Shown in pieces: positions 57,510-60,000 of a DNA stretch of 60,000 nucleotides. The DNA is from Bugula neritina (lineage: Eukaryota > Bryozoa > Gymnolaemata > Cheilostomatida > Bugulidae), in the NCBI GenBank assembly GCA_964035545.1, contig OZ037768.1, positions 22,154,819-22,214,818 on the forward strand. Reading direction: 5' to 3'. Both the position numbers and the translations under genes were made by a program. A model generated the notes under the pieces. It was not told the origin of the DNA and ran no database searches. It saw only the letters and a list, made by a program, of their open reading frames with translations. Position 1 is the first letter of the stretch; each line of letters opens with the position of its first letter.

Positions 57510-58013
57510 CTACATTCTACCAAGTACTAGTTTGTACTGACTAGTGGGTAGTTTGTACTGACTAGTGGGTAGTTTGTACTGACTAGTGGGTAGTTTGTAC
57601 TGACTAGTGGGTAGTTTGTACTGACTAGTGGGTAGTTTGTACTGACTAGTGGGTAGTTTGTACTGAGTAGTGGGTAGTTTGTACTGACTAGTGGGTAGTT
57701 TGTACTGAGTAGTGGGTAGTTTGTACTGACTAGTGGGTAGTTTGTACTGAGTAGCGGGTAGTTTGTACTGAGTAGTGGGTAGTTTGTACTGACTAGTGGG
57801 TAGTTTGTACTCACTAGTGGGTAGTTTGTACTGACTAGTGGGTAGTTTGTACTGAGTAGTGAGTAGTTTGTACTCACTAGTGGGTAGTTTGTACTGAGTA
57901 GTGGGTAGTTTGTACTGAGTACATACCTCTGTATATGATGCAGGCACAGCTGTTAGACCAATACACACTGGAAGCAGGCCAGACCACAGGCAAACCTTAC
58001 CATTAGATGACAT
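57510..58013 (-). CDS. Alternative reading: secreted heptad-repeat protein, 167 aa
   Basis: If the donor at 57926 is not used, the same frame continues for 167 codons: signal-like N-terminus, then about 18-19 copies of a seven-residue unit QYKLPTS / QYKLPTT / EYKLPTS, then VLGRM and TAG. A 21-bp unit without stop codons keeps a second frame open too (STNYPLV units), so openness is weak evidence. Tyr/Lys/Pro-rich short repeats after a signal peptide do occur in secreted structural and adhesive proteins; that parallel is inference. Confidence 0.25.
   Translation of the reverse strand: MSSNGKVCLWSGLLPVCIGLTAVPASYTEVCTQYKLPTTQYKLPTSEYKLLTTQYKLPTSQYKLPTSEYKLPTSQYKLPTTQYKLPATQYKLPTSQYKLPTTQYKLPTSQYKLPTTQYKLPTSQYKLPTSQYKLPTSQYKLPTSQYKLPTSQYKLPTSQYKLVLGRM
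57527..57924. repeat. 21-bp minisatellite abutting a donor
   Basis: About 19 copies of TAGTTTGTACTGACTAGTGGG. On the minus strand the array begins within the donor region GTATGTACTCAG after the exon at 57927. Some units have GAG for CAG. Confidence 0.95.
57927..58013 (-). CDS. Signal-peptide-like first exon (unrecognised gene)
   Basis: ATG at 58013. It encodes MSSNGKVCLWSGLLPVCIGL then TAVPASYTE, a short basic start followed by a hydrophobic core and a likely cleavage near VPA-SY. It ends ACAGAG|GTATGT in phase 0, a good donor. No downstream exon on the minus strand could be identified. The frame also stays open through the repeat array to 57510. Confidence 0.45.
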
Positions 58014-58180
58014 GGTGCCTTTAATGGAAGACGATGACGACGACAGTGATGGACATACTGACTCACAGCTAGTTCTTCTATCAACTTAATCCCACCACTT
58101 CCTTTATTACGGACATTTTGATGAAGTTTTGTACAGTGTACAGTGTTATTATAATTTAACAAATTATTGAATATGTTTTT

Positions 58181-59920
58181 TTTTCAGTCCGCAATACTAA
58201 CTTGTGTGTCAACTTTTTGAAAATATTCCAAATTATAAATAATCAAAAAGAGATTTCACAGTCGTTGATTTCATATACATTTTAAAAAATTTCCTACTTT
58301 GCGTATAACTTTTAGGTAATTATTCTTAAATAATATCTTAGATTTTTTGTGAAACCAAAGCTTATGTTTGCAATATTAAAGCTCTTTGAGCTATGATTAT
58401 AATCATATATTACTTATTCAGTATTGTGTAGAGTTTATATTGTGGCATGTAAATATTTTCTACTCAGGCATATTACCTGAGTTATTCCGTGATGATTCAG
58501 TGATGTTTAGGGGTTGACCCAGATTCAAATTATCTTCTTAGGTCAAATTTTTTATTTAAATTATATTGGCAAATTCTTCATTAAGTATTTGAATAACTTT
58601 AACCTGTTTTGTTTGTCAATTTATTCTATATTTTCTTGCAGTTAATGTTTTTTATAATGATTCCTCATGATTCTTTCATACATTACATGCTCTCTCTATT
58701 TTCCATTTTTCATTGATTGCAAATTTTATATCAACAAGAAATCATTTAAATTATAATAAATTGTAAGAATTTACTTTACTGAGTTATAATATTCTGCTAG
58801 TTTTTAGAATAGAAATCAACATAAGTTCTAGTATATTCTCTATTGGCATTATCAGTTTCAATTTATGCATTGCTTCAACATAAATTCAAAATATTTAGTT
58901 ATGGACAGTGGAAAGTAAGGTGATGAGATTTATCAAAACTAACAGATGAAAGGCTGAGAACTAGTGCTATTTACCATTGATTGGGGTGGTGCTAGCTCTC
59001 CCTCTAACTGAGTAGGCTCTGGCTATATCTAGCTGCTATTACTACACTGCAGAAGCTGGTAGACATGTTTTCCATGACATGAATGGGATTTTTGACAACT
59101 CAGTATATCACAAGATAATTATTGATGTTATTGAAAACAAACTTATTTGAATATCTTTATCTGCTTATCTCCATTCCATAATTAACATTTATCATATATT
59201 TATTATCTATAATATAAGATTGGATTTAACAGGAACTCCAAAAGTTACCTTGTTCATAGAATTTAATCTGTCTGACATGATAAGCTAATAGCCACATGCT
59301 GTGAGGTGACTCATGCCACTTGTATTCATGTAAACAATATTCCAAAGATCTTACTGCTGTAACTTATTCTTATGGCAAAACTCAGTAGCTATGACGAAAA
59401 AAAACTTCTATGTGATTAGAGGGAAAAGTATTTTAGTAAAACAATAATTAATAAAGAAAGTAAATATTTTATAGTATACATGCAGCAAGACACCTATAAA
59501 ACAGTTTAAAGTTTAAATGTATTTAGGCATTGTACAACGTATGTGAAGTTATGCAGTGAAAGCTGTATTGGGTCAAAAAGTAATTTTGTAAACCAAATTT
59601 ATTGCATCGGATGAAGTTAAATTATATAAATTATAGTTATGCATGAACAAAGCATTGCGTGGAAAAATCAAATTATGTGGCCTATAAGGCATAAGGACAC
59701 TCACACTCTGCATTATAGAATGGAGCATCAAACCACACGTGAACTGGATTGACTGCATGTTGTTGAAAGAGAAATCTTAGGACAAACTTTTCAATCTATC
59801 AAACACAATTCACAGATTGAAGCCAAATAGACAGGGGAAATGGTTAAAATTATATATACAAATGTGATTTTAGTAAGAAGAGGGGAAAGGGGAGATAACC
59901 CACAGTGAATCATACATAAT
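58181..59920. other. A+T-rich region, nothing recognised
   Basis: No exon, element or repeat could be supported. From 59925 to the edge, the minus strand could hold a partial exon ending in ENSGGEIKTSK and TAG, but the frame and splice signal are too weak to call. Confidence 0.5.
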
Positions 59921-60000
59921 AGGTTACCTTCTACTTGGACGTCTTGATTTCCCCACCAGAGTTCTCAGCGTTATGGATGCTTCAGTCTAATCACTCACAA

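Noticed and set aside
59925-60000. Partial minus exon ending ENSGGEIKTSK-stop
   Set aside because: Only about 16 codons, no clear acceptor, and cut by the window edge.

Overview
The window is nuclear DNA from an animal. It is strongly A+T-rich, its genes are split into many short exons with GT-AG introns, and it carries tRNA-derived SINEs, miniature inverted-repeat elements and many simple repeats. The proteins are typical metazoan ones. A lophotrochozoan-type invertebrate would fit, but nothing here fixes the phylum. No bacterial, organellar or viral gene was seen.

Three genes can be assembled exon by exon with consistent reading phases. (1) 52-32259, minus strand: a Dbl-family RhoGEF most like PLEKHG5 (Syx / GEFmeso). 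It has three separate first-exon clusters (32.2/29.6 kb, 21.6 kb and 11.0 kb) feeding one common body. The DH domain lies at 2.8-0.67 kb and the gene runs off the left edge before the PH domain. (2) 35659-43897, minus strand: a RANBP9/RANBP10 orthologue, the SPRY-LisH-CTLH-CRA scaffold of the CTLH/GID ubiquitin ligase, 13 exons, about 574 codons, with stop codon. (3) 48501-55301, plus strand: a Spinster (SPNS) major-facilitator lysosomal transporter, 11 exons, about 504 codons, with stop and a possible alternative last exon at 56170-56228. Genes 2 and 3 are head-to-head across about 4.6 kb of anonymous A+T-rich DNA. Genes 1 and 2 are in tandem on the minus strand. At the right, 57510-58013 (minus) holds a signal-peptide-like exon directly followed by a 21-bp minisatellite that stays open in the same frame. 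It is either a small exon or a secreted heptad-repeat protein.

The most unusual feature is where the tandem repeats sit. Several minisatellites abut or contain exon-intron boundaries, so that real splice sites are copied in tandem: donor copies at 10.46-10.62 kb and 35.88-36.05 kb, acceptor copies at 37.28-37.61 kb, and arrays starting within a few bases of donors at 4.51-4.61 kb and 57.53-57.93 kb. Other arrays lie 20-60 bp from splice sites in the SPNS gene. This looks like a recurrent process that seeds tandem repeats at splice junctions.

Mobile DNA: at least five copies of one tRNA-derived SINE family, a second tRNA-like head, about six copies of a 140-170 bp MITE with AGGTGCAGTAATGG-type ends, and one 229-bp Tc1/mariner-type MITE flanked by TA. 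The remaining intergenic and intronic DNA shows no supportable gene. All calls come from reading the sequence; no database search was run.
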